This document shows positions 16,901-29,844 of a stretch of 64,000 nucleotides of DNA, piece after piece (positions within the stretch are counted from its first letter, which is position 1; each line of letters begins with the position of its first letter). The notes beneath the pieces were generated by a model, which was not told the origin of the DNA, ran no database searches, and worked only from the letters and a program-made list of their open reading frames with translations. The stretch lies in assembly GCF_013177675.1 (NCBI RefSeq), contig NZ_CP042652.1, positions 2,294,001-2,358,000 of the forward strand, in the 5' to 3' direction. The position numbers were made by a program, and so were the translations under genes. The stretch is from Arcobacter acticola (GTDB lineage Bacteria; Campylobacterota; Campylobacteria; Campylobacterales; Arcobacteraceae).

Positions 16901-18056
16901 TGTTTTTCTCCTTTAAAACTATTATAAAATCCATTACATTTGTACCCGTAATTCCAGTTACAAAATCATATGAAAGCTTATTAAAAAATGTATTACTATC
17001 ACAATTTTTTAAATACTCATTTGCATTAAGATTTAATTTTTTTATTTTTTCAGAAATCTCAAAATCAACAAAAGCTCCATTTGCATCACTATTTCCATCA
17101 ATTCCATCACTTCCTGAACATAAAATAGAAATATTTTTATTAAATTTATTATCAATTAACAATCGTAAAGCCAATTCTTGATTTCGTCCACCTTTTCCAT
17201 TTGCTTCAACTATAGTTGTAGTTTCACCACCAAATAATAAACAAAAACTTTCATATTTTTTATCATATTCTTTAATTATATTTGATATGTAAGAACTAGC
17301 TTCTATAGAGTTTTTATCAAGGGAAGTAGTTATAATTTTTGTCTTATCTACTTTTTTATCTATATATTTTTTGGCTTTCTTTAAAGCTATTTTATTATTT
17401 CCTATAATGTAGTGTTTGAATTTTCCATTATTCATAGGAGCAGAGCCAATTGTATTTAAGTCATCTCCAATAACATCACTTAAAACTAAAACAGAACCTT
17501 GAGCTTTAATACTATTAGCTAGTTTTCCGCCTTTTATTTGTGAAATAGATTTTCTTACACTATTTAAAGCTTTAATATCTATACCACTTGATAATAGTGC
17601 TTTTGATATTTTTGAAAAGTCATCTAAATTTAATCCATCAATTGGTTTTTCAATCATTGCAGAAGCACCACCTGAAAGCAAAAATATAAAATAATCATCT
17701 TCTTGCAAATTAGATACTTCATCAAGTAATAAAGTTCCAGCTTTTATACTTTTTTTAGAAACTAAAGGATGACTTGACTTAAAATGTTTTATGTATTTTA
17801 ATTTTCCTTTTGATGTAGAAATTGCTAAACCACCTTTTATTTTATCTTCTAAAATTTTTTCACACTCTTTAGCCATTGAAAAACCAGCTTTTCCAACAGA
17901 GAATATATATAATTTTTTGATTTTATTTAAATCTATTTTCTCATCTACTATATTTAAGATATTCTCTTTAATAGATACATTATCTTTAATAATTGTTTTT
18001 GCTTTTACCTTATTCAAGGCTTTAAAATATATTTTTTCTAATTCTTTTCTAGACAT
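16893..18056 (-). CDS. gckA: Glycerate 2-kinase (MOFRL/GckA family)
   Basis: 387 residues. Phosphorylates D-glycerate to 2-phosphoglycerate. Seen: FSVGKAGFSMAKECE near the N-terminus, the phosphate loop LLSGGASAMIEKP, and the MOFRL-domain motifs FGGETTTIVEANGKGGRNQE and CSGSDGIDGNSDANG. It overlaps gpgP upstream and gpgS downstream by 8 bases each. In this operon it would capture the glycerate released by glucosylglycerate phosphorolysis and return it to glycolysis. Hydroxypyruvate-pathway glycerate is the usual substrate source elsewhere; no such genes are nearby. Confidence 0.88.
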   Translation of the reverse strand: MSRKELEKIYFKALNKVKAKTIIKDNVSIKENILNIVDEKIDLNKIKKLYIFSVGKAGFSMAKECEKILEDKIKGGLAISTSKGKLKYIKHFKSSHPLVSKKSIKAGTLLLDEVSNLQEDDYFIFLLSGGASAMIEKPIDGLNLDDFSKISKALLSSGIDIKALNSVRKSISQIKGGKLANSIKAQGSVLVLSDVIGDDLNTIGSAPMNNGKFKHYIIGNNKIALKKAKKYIDKKVDKTKIITTSLDKNSIEASSYISNIIKEYDKKYESFCLLFGGETTTIVEANGKGGRNQELALRLLIDNKFNKNISILCSGSDGIDGNSDANGAFVDFEISEKIKKLNLNANEYLKNCDSNTFFNKLSYDFVTGITGTNVMDFIIVLKEKNNG

Positions 18057-18843
18057 TTTTTAACACCATTTCGCTCCAACCTGTAGAGCCTTTGTAAGTT
18101 GATTTTTGAATATTTTTAATTTTACAGTTTATATATCCACCTTTGTGGTTTTTAATTATAATTGGAACATCCACATTTTCAAGCATAGCAATATCATTTT
18201 GTCCATCACCTAAGGCAATTGTTTTAGTTTTTGTATTAAATACCTTTTCAAATATTTTTACTGTTTCACTAACTGCTCTTCCTTTATCTTGATTAATTCC
18301 AATTAAATGATAAAATCTTCCACCTTTAGTAATTTTTATTCCATATTCGAAAGCAATTTTTTCTAAAGCTTTTAATTTAGATTCATCCTTTAAAATAAAT
18401 GGCTCTGTGAAATCTCTTTGTTTTGCTAAATCTGCAATAGTAGAGTCTAATTTTGTGTATTTCATTAGCTCCCATTTATTCATATCCGAGAAACCTAAAA
18501 TCTCAAATTCTTCTTTATATTTATTATAAAATTCTAAAATTTTCTCATAGGATAATCCCAATTGATAAATATAATAATTTTCATACTCATCTAAAAATGA
18601 AAAGTCCAATTCTTTATAATTTTTTGGAATAAATAATGCAGCACCATTTTCTATAATAAATGGCTCATTGATTTTCAACCTTTCATGTAAGGTCTCAACC
18701 TCGACTTTTGTTTTACTTGTAGTAAATATTAAAGGTATATTTTCACTTAAAACTTTTCTAACTCCAAGAAGGGAATCATTATAAGAATAGTCATCATGAT
18801 TTAAAAATGTACCATCTAAATCTGTAAATATTATGATTTTCAT
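18049..18843 (-). CDS. gpgP: Glucosyl/mannosyl-3-phosphoglycerate phosphatase (HAD-IIB)
   Basis: 264 residues from ATG 18843; an in-frame ATG at 18858 would add five residues, and neither has a strong ribosome site. HAD motif I is FTDLDGTFL (Asp8 nucleophile, Asp10), motif II the FTTSKTKVEVETL segment typical of the mannosylphosphoglycerate-phosphatase family, and motif IV LGDGQNDIAML. It would remove phosphate from glucosyl-3-phosphoglycerate made by the coupled synthase. It is the first gene of the five-gene operon and overlaps glycerate kinase by 8 bases. The operon promoter should lie in 18844-18991, shared divergently with panB. Confidence 0.85.
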   Translation of the reverse strand: MKIIIFTDLDGTFLNHDDYSYNDSLLGVRKVLSENIPLIFTTSKTKVEVETLHERLKINEPFIIENGAALFIPKNYKELDFSFLDEYENYYIYQLGLSYEKILEFYNKYKEEFEILGFSDMNKWELMKYTKLDSTIADLAKQRDFTEPFILKDESKLKALEKIAFEYGIKITKGGRFYHLIGINQDKGRAVSETVKIFEKVFNTKTKTIALGDGQNDIAMLENVDVPIIIKNHKGGYINCKIKNIQKSTYKGSTGWSEMVLKNV

Positions 18844-18991
18844 AATTAATAATAGCATTTAATAACCAAAATTAAAAGTTATCCTTGTATAAAGAATATA
18901 CAGTAGCAAAATGCGCACTTATGTTATTTTATTTATTAAAAAGATTTTTGTGATAGAATATCTATCTAGATAAAGTACAGGAAATTATATT

Positions 18992-19801
18992 ATGAGCATA
19001 ATTACAAACGATTTTGAGAAAATGAATATTACAAAAATCAAAAATTCAAAAAATAATAAAAAATTAACAATGATTACAGCATACGATGCACTATTTTCAA
19101 AGCTTTTTGCAGAAATTGCAGATATGATTTTAGTGGGTGATAGTTTAAATATGAGCTTTGCAGGGAAAGCAGATACGCTTTCAGCAACACTAGAACAAAT
19201 GATATATCACACAAATGCAGTATGTGCAGGAGCACCAAAAGCTTTTGTTATTTTAGATATGCCATTTGGAACATACATAAATAAAAATGAAGCCCTAAAA
19301 AATGCAGTTGAAGTTTATAGACAAACAAAAGCAGCAGCCATTAAAATAGAAGGCGGAGCAGATAGAGCTGATATTATAGAACACTTAACATCAAACTCAA
19401 TTGCTGTTATGGGACACATTGGTCTTATGCCACAATATGTGAGAAGTGAAGGTGGATATAAAGTAAGAGGAAAAAATAAAGAAGATGAAGAACAGTTAAT
19501 AAAAGATGCCATTGCAGTTGAAAAAGCAGGAGCATTTGCTATTGTTGTAGAAGGTGTAATGAGTGATGTTGCAAAAAAAATCACTGAAGCTGTAAATGTG
19601 CCTATTATTGGAATTGGAGCAGGAAATGTAACTGATGGTCAAGTTTTAGTTTGGTCAGATATGTTAGGTTTCTTTGAAGATTTCAAACCAAAATTTGTAA
19701 GACATTATATGCAAGGAGCTTCAATGGTTAAAGAAGCAATAAACCAATATAGAAGTGATGTTCAAGATAGTTCATTTCCTTCAAAAGAAGAAGAATATTA
19801 A
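18992..19801 (+). CDS. panB: 3-Methyl-2-oxobutanoate hydroxymethyltransferase
   Basis: 269 residues, first committed step to pantothenate. Metal and substrate motifs: TMITAYDALFSKLF, VGDSLNMSFAGK (metal-binding Asp), LDMPFGTY, IKIEGG, GHIGLMPQ and IGIGAG. Length is normal. It is divergent from the glucosylglycerate operon and 30 bases before ruvB on the same strand. panC and panD are not in the window. A short palindrome TATCTAGATA lies about 20 bases before its start. Confidence 0.94.
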   Translation: MSIITNDFEKMNITKIKNSKNNKKLTMITAYDALFSKLFAEIADMILVGDSLNMSFAGKADTLSATLEQMIYHTNAVCAGAPKAFVILDMPFGTYINKNEALKNAVEVYRQTKAAAIKIEGGADRADIIEHLTSNSIAVMGHIGLMPQYVRSEGGYKVRGKNKEDEEQLIKDAIAVEKAGAFAIVVEGVMSDVAKKITEAVNVPIIGIGAGNVTDGQVLVWSDMLGFFEDFKPKFVRHYMQGASMVKEAINQYRSDVQDSSFPSKEEEY

Positions 19802-19831
19802 CATGGCAAAATTTAAAGGATTACTTTAAAA

Positions 19832-20869
19832 ATGGAAAGAATAGTAGAAGTTGAGTCAGTATCTTTTGAAGAAGATAATGCAGAAGTAAGCTTACGTCCT
19901 TCAAATTGGGACGATTATATAGGTCAAGAAAAAATCAAAAAAAATTTAAAAGTATTTATTGAAGCCTCTAAAAAAAGAAAAGAAGCATTAGATCATATAC
20001 TTTTTTATGGACCGCCAGGACTTGGGAAAACAACTTTGTCATATCTTATTTCAAATGAAATGAATACAAATATTAAAGTAACAGCTGGGCCTATGATTGA
20101 AAAATCAGGTGATTTAGCAGCAATATTAACAAACCTTGAAGAAGGAGATATTTTATTTATAGATGAAATTCATAGACTTTCACCAACTGTTGAAGAGATA
20201 CTTTATCCTGCAATGGAAGATTATAGATTAGATATTATAATTGGTTCAGGACCAGCTGCACAAACTGTAAAAATTGATTTGCCAAGATTTACTTTAATTG
20301 GAGCTACAACAAGAGCTGGAATGTTATCAAATCCTTTAAGAGAAAGATTTGGTATGCATTTTAGAATGCAATTTTATAATCACGATGAGTTATCAAAAAT
20401 TGTTAGAAAAGCAGCAGATAAACTTTCAAAATCATGTGAGAATGATGCAGCGTTTGAAATTTCAAGAAGAAGTAGAGGAACTCCAAGGGTAGCACTTCGA
20501 CTTTTAAAAAGAGTAAGAGACTTTGCAGAAGTTGAAAATGAAGATTTTATTCATATTTCAAGATGTAAATATGCCTTAGATGAATTAGGAGTAAATGAAA
20601 GTGGCTTTGATGAAATGGATATAAATCTTCTTGAACTATTAATTTCAAATCGAGGAAAACCAATGGGACTTTCTACAATGGCTGCTGCTCTTAGTGAAGA
20701 TGAAGGAACAATTGAAGATGCTATTGAGCCTTATTTACTTGCAAATGGATATATAGAAAGAACTGCACGTGGAAGAGTAGCTTCATTAAAAACTTATGAA
20801 ATGTTTAGACTTTCATATCCAGGAAGTGAAAAATTAGATGATAATGTAAACCAAGGAAAATTATTTTGA
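19832..20869 (+). CDS. ruvB: Holliday junction helicase subunit RuvB
   Basis: 345 residues, hexameric AAA+ motor for branch migration with RuvA. Walker [10 protein letters not shown] (60-68), Walker [12 protein letters not shown], sensor 1 GATTRAG, arginine finger in NPLRERFG, and the C-terminal winged helix ending around [11 protein letters not shown]-like sequence (YIERTARGR). It overlaps the permease gene by 4 bases. ruvA and ruvC are elsewhere. Confidence 0.96.
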   Translation: MERIVEVESVSFEEDNAEVSLRPSNWDDYIGQEKIKKNLKVFIEASKKRKEALDHILFYGPPGLGKTTLSYLISNEMNTNIKVTAGPMIEKSGDLAAILTNLEEGDILFIDEIHRLSPTVEEILYPAMEDYRLDIIIGSGPAAQTVKIDLPRFTLIGATTRAGMLSNPLRERFGMHFRMQFYNHDELSKIVRKAADKLSKSCENDAAFEISRRSRGTPRVALRLLKRVRDFAEVENEDFIHISRCKYALDELGVNESGFDEMDINLLELLISNRGKPMGLSTMAAALSEDEGTIEDAIEPYLLANGYIERTARGRVASLKTYEMFRLSYPGSEKLDDNVNQGKLF

Positions 20870-21918
20870 AAGCAGTTTACTTTTTAGTTGCTATTGCTAT
20901 TGTTATGATATTTTTTATGGTGGAATTATTTAGTCCATTTTTAAAATCGATTTTCGTATCTGTTTTACTAGCAGTTGCAACAAGTACTGCAACCCTATAT
21001 TTAGAAAACAGACTAAAAAGTAGAATAATTGCAAGTTCAATTATGACTATAGGGCTAACAGCACTATTTTTTATTCCAATTTTATATTGTATTTTTTCAT
21101 TTGCAAACTTTTTTAATCAAGTGGATCAACAAGTATTGATTAATAATTTAAGTGATATGAAAATCTTCGTTCAAAAAATGATATCTGATTTAGTTTTTCT
21201 AAATGATTTTTTAAATGATTTAACTTCAAAAATTGATATTGGTAAAACTGTAGAAAATATATTATCAATTAGTGCATTCTTAGGAAAAAACTCTGCTAAA
21301 TTTATGATAGATATGGTAATGATATTAATATTTTTCTTTTTCTTCACTTTGTATTCAACTTCAATTGCAACTTTTATGAAAGAATTATTACCAATAAAAA
21401 AAGACGACTCTACTATTTTATTTTATGAGTCATCAAATGTAATGACTGTTGTACTTTATTCTATTTTAATTACAGCTATATTTGAAGGATTTTTATTTGG
21501 GTTTTTCTTAACATTTTTCGGATATGATGGATTACTTTTCGGAGTTTTATATGGTTTTGCATCACTAATTCCAGTTGTTGGAGGGGTTATAATGTGGCTT
21601 CCAATTGTAATTTATGAAGCAACAACAAACTCATTACCAAATGCAATAATTATTGCAGTATATTCCATAGTGGTAATTTCTATAATTGCAGATACATTTA
21701 TAAAACCAATGATTATCAAATATATAAATCAAAAAGTAGTAAAAACACCAACAAGTGTAAATGAACTTTTAATTTTCTTTTCAATAGTAGCTGGTCTTTC
21801 GACTTTTGGTTTTTGGGGAATGATTATAGGGCCGGCAATGGTGACATTTTTCATATCAATTATGCATCTATTAAAAAAATATTCAGATGACTTTAAAGAG
21901 CATGTATCCTATGACTAG
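20866..21918 (+). CDS. AI-2E family transporter (PerM-like membrane protein)
   Basis: 350 residues with about seven membrane segments, including two at the N-terminus, a long soluble loop (about 85-140) and the conserved [16 protein letters not shown] motif followed by DTFIKPMII. Members of this family are assigned transport of autoinducer-2 or ions; the substrate is not predictable. It starts with TTG at 20866, supported by AAGGA about nine bases upstream and by the 4-base overlap with the ruvB stop. No ATG gives a better start. Confidence 0.82.
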   Translation: MKAVYFLVAIAIVMIFFMVELFSPFLKSIFVSVLLAVATSTATLYLENRLKSRIIASSIMTIGLTALFFIPILYCIFSFANFFNQVDQQVLINNLSDMKIFVQKMISDLVFLNDFLNDLTSKIDIGKTVENILSISAFLGKNSAKFMIDMVMILIFFFFFTLYSTSIATFMKELLPIKKDDSTILFYESSNVMTVVLYSILITAIFEGFLFGFFLTFFGYDGLLFGVLYGFASLIPVVGGVIMWLPIVIYEATTNSLPNAIIIAVYSIVVISIIADTFIKPMIIKYINQKVVKTPTSVNELLIFFSIVAGLSTFGFWGMIIGPAMVTFFISIMHLLKKYSDDFKEHVSYD

Positions 21919-21936
21919 AATACATAATCAAAGAAA

Positions 21937-22683
21937 TTAATTATCTCCACTTTCTCTTTGTCCACCAAAAGATGAAATACCGTAATCTAAATTAGCAACA
22001 GATTTAAATCCTAAATCTTTCATAATTCTTTGACAATAAGCGCTTCTACTTCCGCTATGACAATAAACTACTACTGAAGTACTTTTTTGATCTGTGATTC
22101 TTTCTAAGGCTTGATAAAATGAAGTTGTAGGAATTAAATAATCTGTACCTTTTATTCTTGTTCCAACCCATTCCATCCATTCTCTTGTATCAACTAAATT
22201 AAACTTTACAAAACCTAATTCTCTAGCTTCTAATAATGATTCTAACTCTTGAGAATTAACTTCATTTTTAGTTAAAAGTTTTTCACATTCATCTTTTGAT
22301 AAACCTCTTGAGTGTGTAGCAATAGCATCATGTGTATCATTTTCTTTTTCAATCTCTTGTGCTTTTTCAACAGTACAAAAAATTCCACAGTGACATGAAC
22401 CTTTTGATGGTATTTCATTTGTAAGAGCTGGAGTACACGGACATAATCTATTTTCACTTGTTTCTTGCTCTTTTGCAGTTTCACCAATAACCATAAAACA
22501 TGGACAAAATCTTTTTCCATAAATCATTTTATTTCTAGAAAGACCCATTTGAATAGATTCATTAATCTCATCATCTGGATTATAAGAGAATCCATGATCA
22601 GCAACTACTTTATCTGTAAATTGTTTTGTTAACTCAAGTTCCAATTGAAATTCTTCACTATTTATATCTATTTTTCTAATCAT
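21937..22683 (-). CDS. Ferredoxin-thioredoxin reductase catalytic domain fused to rhodanese
   Basis: 248 residues. N-terminal half: a thiol-reductase FeS motif series CPC (60-62), CPC (81-83), CHC (97-99) and Cys103, as in the catalytic subunit of ferredoxin-thioredoxin reductase, but with spacers of 18 and 13 instead of the classic 16 and 8. C-terminal half: a rhodanese domain with LVDTREWMEW and active loop CHSGSRS (Cys208). The combination suggests ferredoxin- or flavodoxin-driven disulfide or persulfide reduction in sulfur transfer. It is convergent with the AI-2E gene by 18 bases and 37 bases after the VF530 gene. Domain calls are firm, substrate unknown. Confidence 0.82.
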   Translation of the reverse strand: MIRKIDINSEEFQLELELTKQFTDKVVADHGFSYNPDDEINESIQMGLSRNKMIYGKRFCPCFMVIGETAKEQETSENRLCPCTPALTNEIPSKGSCHCGIFCTVEKAQEIEKENDTHDAIATHSRGLSKDECEKLLTKNEVNSQELESLLEARELGFVKFNLVDTREWMEWVGTRIKGTDYLIPTTSFYQALERITDQKSTSVVVYCHSGSRSAYCQRIMKDLGFKSVANLDYGISSFGGQRESGDN

Positions 22684-22720
22684 TTTTTATCCTAGTATTT
22701 TCTTATTTTATATTCTTAAC

Positions 22721-22948
22721 TTAAATATCTTTTTTAATAAAAGTATTTAAATATAATTTTTCAACTTTTTCTCTAGCCCATGGAGTTTTTCTAAGAAATT
22801 TTAAACTCGATTTCACAGAAGGCTCATAGTTAAAACTATTAATATTTATCAATCTTCCTAATTCGTTCCATCCATAGTATTCTACTAATGAATTTATTAT
22901 CATTTCTAACTTAATTCCATGTAATGGATTATTTGGGTTTTCATTCAA
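22721..22948 (-). CDS. VF530 family (DUF2132) protein
   Basis: 75 residues with the family core [20 protein letters not shown], then [19 protein letters not shown] and [13 protein letters not shown] structure known as VF530 suggests DNA binding; the cellular role is unknown. It lies upstream of the reductase-rhodanese gene on the same strand and may share its transcript. Confidence 0.85.
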   Translation of the reverse strand: MNENPNNPLHGIKLEMIINSLVEYYGWNELGRLININSFNYEPSVKSSLKFLRKTPWAREKVEKLYLNTFIKKDI

Positions 22949-22996
22949 TTCATTTTCCTAGTTAATATTTTCTTATAATAAAAGTATAACATAAAG

Positions 22997-23072
22997 TGGT
23001 GCTCACAATCGGAGTTGAACCGATAACCTCTTCCTTACCATGGAATTGCTCTACCATTGGAGCTATGCAAGC
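22997..23072 (-). tRNA. tRNA-Thr (GGT)
   Basis: 76 nt including encoded CCA. Acceptor GCTTGCA pairs with TGTGAGC; D arm AGCTC...GAGC; anticodon loop ATGGTAA gives anticodon GGT; T arm ATCGG-TTCAACT-CCGAT. The top anticodon-stem pair is an A-G mismatch. Confidence 0.93.
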
Positions 23073-23236
23073 GTGTAAAAATAGGAATGTAAAAGGATGG
23101 GAATTGTAGCAAAAAAGAGCATAAGGAGTTATAAAATCAGTAATGAGTATCTAAATTAGTATAGTTAAAAAAGTTTGTTTAGAAGAAAGAAGAATAGTTA
23201 GACTTAAAAGCCTAACTATTAAAATTAATGTGTAAA

Positions 23237-23383
23237 CTACTTCTTGTAAATAGTACCAGTATTAACTTGTACGCCAATTACATAACCATCTAACATAATG
23301 TATGATTTAGTCTTGTCTTTTTCGTCTGGAATAATAGATACACCATATGAATTGTGTTTGCTAACTTTGTATAAAGGTTCCAT
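23237..23383 (-). CDS. 48-residue conserved-looking small protein
   Basis: ATG at 23383 to TAG at 23237. The protein begins MEPLYKVSKHNSYGVSIIPD and ends GVQVNTGTIYKK. AAGGA stands eight bases before the ATG, separated by a run of A. Composition is balanced, with alternating hydrophobic residues suggestive of a small beta fold (YGVSII, SYIMLDGYVIGVQV). No family recognised. It stands alone between tRNA-Thr and the rRNA terminator region, on the same strand as both. Shortness limits certainty. Confidence 0.6.
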   Translation of the reverse strand: MEPLYKVSKHNSYGVSIIPDEKDKTKSYIMLDGYVIGVQVNTGTIYKK

Positions 23384-23690
23384 TTTTTTTTCCTTTTTAA
23401 TTTAATTGTACTTTATAATTGTTAAAATTATATAATAAATTAGACATAATAAGGTTACTTAATAGATTATTTTATATACAGTAATTAGAAATTATGCTTA
23501 GAAGTCAGAATTTAGAGTAGAGTAATGTAGTTAGTTTATTGGTGTATATTGGTCTATTAGTGTATTAAAGACCTGTGCTAAGTATTAAGCGCTAAGTAAA
23601 AAACCAGAATTCAGTGCTCAGAATTCAGTGCTCAGAGTTCAGTGCTCAGAAAGTCAAGCCAAAAAAGATAAAACCCAAAAAAACAAACTA
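23384..23690. other. Gene-free stretch with short repeats
   Basis: AT-rich spacer between the 48-residue gene and the rRNA terminator. It contains three heptamers TGCTAAG-TATTAAG-CGCTAAG (23576-23596) and three 14-mers AGAATTCAGTGCTC (23606-23647). No coding sequence or RNA gene is seen. Confidence 0.7.
23606..23647 (+). repeat. Three tandem 14-bp repeats
   Basis: Units AGAATTCAGTGCTC, AGAATTCAGTGCTC and AGAGTTCAGTGCTC without gaps. The third unit recurs inverted at 27491-27504 beside tRNA-Ala. Confidence 0.9.
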
Positions 23691-23745
23691 AAAAAAAAGC
23701 TTCTACCTAAAAATACTTTTTAAAGTATGAATAAGTAAAAGCTTT
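23691..23745 (-). terminator. rRNA operon terminator
   Basis: On the minus strand AAAGCTTTTAC pairs with GTAGAAGCTTT, enclosing a second hairpin (ATACTTT/AAAGTAT, 23713-23728), and is followed by eight T (23691-23698 as A on plus). It lies 16 bases past the 5S gene. Confidence 0.8.
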
Positions 23746-23761
23746 GATTAATAAACTCAAG

Positions 23762-23878
23762 AGCTGGCAGCGGCCTACGTTTCCACCAGGGGACCCGGCA
23801 GTATTATCGGCGATGAAGTGCTTGACTTCCAGGTTCGGAATGGGACTGGGTATTTCCACTTCTCTATAGCCACCAGCA
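23762..23878 (-). rRNA. rrf: 5S ribosomal RNA
   Basis: About 117 nt. Terminal helix TGCTGGTGGC with GCTGCCAGC, and the conserved core CCCATTCCGAACCTGGAAG. Last gene of the operon. Ends are estimated to within a few bases. Confidence 0.92.
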
Positions 23879-23880
23879 AA

Positions 23881-23965
23881 GTTGAGTGTTAAATTTAATT
23901 TTGAATGCTTAATTTTGAATTTTGAATTAAAACCCAAATTAAGTAAATTATACTTAACACTCAAC
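23881..23965 (-). repeat. 5S-23S spacer stem enclosing heptamer repeats
   Basis: GTTGAGTGTTAA (23881-23892) and TTAACACTCAAC (23954-23965) form a perfect 12-bp stem. Between them TTTTGAA-TGCTTAA-TTTTGAA-TTTTGAA (23899-23926) repeats with 7-base period. A small hairpin AACTCTA-TAC-TAGAGTT follows at 23963-23979 and another, AAAAGTGAA-GCAG-TTCACTTTT, at 24079-24100. Confidence 0.75.
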
Positions 23966-24118
23966 TCTATACTAGAGTTAAGAAAAAATAATGTTAAAGT
24001 CTTAAAATAAACACAATTTGTTTATTAAATATATCCTGCGCTTATGCATAACCATAAAAGCTACGGTTCCGAAACTATAAAAGTGAAGCAGTTCACTTTT
24101 AATAACGTTTCTCATATA

Positions 24119-24145
24119 TTTAATAAGATAGTAAACCAAAGAATA
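24119..24145 (-). other. 23S processing stem, 3' arm
   Basis: TTTAATAAGATAGTA followed by CCAAAGAA is complementary to 27139-27163 on the other side of the 23S gene, with one two-base bulge. This is the usual RNase III precursor stem. Confidence 0.75.
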
Positions 24146-24147
24146 TA

Positions 24148-27100
<2,953 letters not shown>

Positions 27101-27138
27101 AATAAACAGAATTAAATTCTGTCGCATTTTTGATAATT

Positions 27139-27163
27139 ATTCTTTGGCTACTATCTTATTAAA
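27139..27163 (-). other. 23S processing stem, 5' arm
   Basis: ATTCTTTGGCTACTATCTTA and the following TTAAA pair with 24119-24145. Confidence 0.75.
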
Positions 27164-27490
27164 CATATTTAAATTAATGAATCTAATCATCAACTCTTAC
27201 ATCTTAATAAAATTAGTTGTGTTCTATCTATTTCAAATTATCTTAAAAAAACAAGTTTTTTCAAGGTAACAATTTTTAGATAATTAAATTTTTGTTTTTA
27301 AATTATGTTCTTTCGAACGTAAATTAAACGAAAAAATTAAAGACTTTAACATTATATTTTTAAATATCATTTTAGATTTCTCTAAAAGTTTTGATTCGAA
27401 AATCAAATATAAATTCAAACTAATTTGAACTTATATTTAATTTTACTCTCAAGCTAAATTATTATAACTGAACTTTAAATTCTATCTTCT

Positions 27491-27518
27491 GAGCACTGAA
27501 CTCTGATTACTGAACTCT
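27491..27518 (-). repeat. Two 14-bp repeats, inverted relative to 23606-23647
   Basis: GAGCACTGAACTCT is the exact complement of AGAGTTCAGTGCTC; GATTACTGAACTCT is a second, diverged unit. Confidence 0.85.
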
Positions 27519-27526
27519 AAAATAGG

Positions 27527-27602
27527 TGGTGGAGAATAGCGGGATCGAACCGCTGACCTCCTGCGTGCAAAGCAGGCGCTCTCCCAGCTGAGCTAATTCC
27601 CC
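27527..27602 (-). tRNA. tRNA-Ala (TGC)
   Basis: 76 nt with encoded CCA. Acceptor GGGGAAT pairs with ATTCTCC (one G-T pair), anticodon loop TTTGCAC gives TGC, T loop TTCGATC. In the 16S-23S spacer. Confidence 0.96.
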
Positions 27603-27614
27603 TGGGACTAATAA

Positions 27615-27685
27615 TTTTGAATTCTAAATTCTGAATTTTGAATTAAAAAAATTAATTCAACATTTAAAATTTAACATTCAACATT
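27615..27685. repeat. Heptanucleotide arrays between the two spacer tRNAs
   Basis: TTTTGAA-TTCTAAA-TTCTGAA-TTTTGAA (27615-27642) and TTCAACA-TTTAAAA-TTTAACA-TTCAACA (27656-27683), each with strict 7-base period. The first array matches the one at 23899-23926 at most positions. Confidence 0.8.
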
Positions 27686-27697
27686 ATAAGATTATCA

Positions 27698-27774
27698 TGG
27701 TGGGCCTACCAGGACTTGAACCTGGGACCTCACGATTATCAGTCGAGCGCTCTAGCCAGCTGAGCTATAGGCCC
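27698..27774 (-). tRNA. tRNA-Ile (GAT)
   Basis: 77 nt with encoded CCA. Acceptor GGGCCTA pairs with TAGGCCC, anticodon loop CTGATAA gives GAT, T arm CCAGG-TTCAAGT-CCTGG. Follows 16S in the standard order. Confidence 0.96.
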
Positions 27775-27789
27775 CTACTACCTATTTAA

Positions 27790-27811
27790 ATAATCTTTAT
27801 AAACCGAATAT
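27790..27811 (-). other. 16S processing stem, 3' arm
   Basis: Twenty of 22 bases are complementary to 29569-29590 upstream of 16S, centred on AAACCGAATAT. Confidence 0.8.
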
Positions 27812-27878
27812 ATAAAATCTTTGCCATTTTCTTTATTTGATATTTGAAATCAGAAACGAATCTGATCTCTTATCTCTG

Positions 27879-29393
<1,515 letters not shown>

Positions 29394-29568
29394 AATTGAA
29401 GTTTTTGAACTTGACTTCTTCTGTATTATTTTACTAATTACAAAATTATCACTCATAAGTTAATAGACAAGTTTAATATGTTTTACCATACTTTTCTTGT
29501 TTTATATATTTAACATTATTCTTATTTTTAATCTGAATAAATTGACAGATTTAAACAACAAGAATTAC

Positions 29569-29590
29569 ATATTCGGTTTACAAAGATTAC
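29569..29590 (-). other. 16S processing stem, 5' arm
   Basis: ATATTCGGTTTACAAAGATT and two more bases pair with 27790-27811, 20 of 22 positions. Confidence 0.8.
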
Positions 29591-29688
29591 TTTATAAACG
29601 TTATAATTTATTTTAAAGATCATCACATTCAAACTATCTCGTTACCATCACACTTTCGTTTGATGCGTTCCAGTCAAATTGGACGGGA

Positions 29689-29717
29689 ATTATAATAGAT
29701 TCCTCTGGGTTTGTCAA
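29689..29717 (-). promoter_or_regulatory. rRNA operon promoter
   Basis: Minus strand TTGACA (29717-29712), 17-base spacer, TATAAT (29694-29689): full consensus, followed by the start of the leader. No growth-rate GC-discriminator is obvious; ATTCCCG follows the -10. Confidence 0.88.
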
Positions 29718-29844
29718 GACCTTTTAGCTGAAATTTGGCTTAAATTTTTGGATTCAATTTCTTCTTTGTGTTTTTTTGGGGTTTTACTTGCTTTTTATTG
29801 GGTTATAATGGGATTTGAGTGTTTTTATTTGGTTTTTTATGGAT

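Larger units (their letters stand above)
27101..27526. other. 23S-tRNA-Ala spacer
   Basis: 426 bases without genes. Holds the 5' arm of the 23S processing stem (27139-27163) and, next to the tRNA, two inverted 14-mers GAGCACTGAACTCT and GATTACTGAACTCT (27491-27518). The rest is AT-rich with nothing else recognised. Confidence 0.75.
29394..29844. other. rRNA leader and promoter region
   Basis: 451 bases without a protein gene. It holds the 16S processing arm (29569-29590), a leader of about 290 bases and the promoter at 29689-29717. Beyond the promoter (29720-29844) is T-rich sequence before the cytochrome gene stop, with nothing recognised. Confidence 0.75.

Noticed and set aside
19803-19829. 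Eight-codon frame between panB and ruvB (MAKFKGLL)
   Set aside because: Too short, no separate ribosome site, better explained as the ruvB leader.
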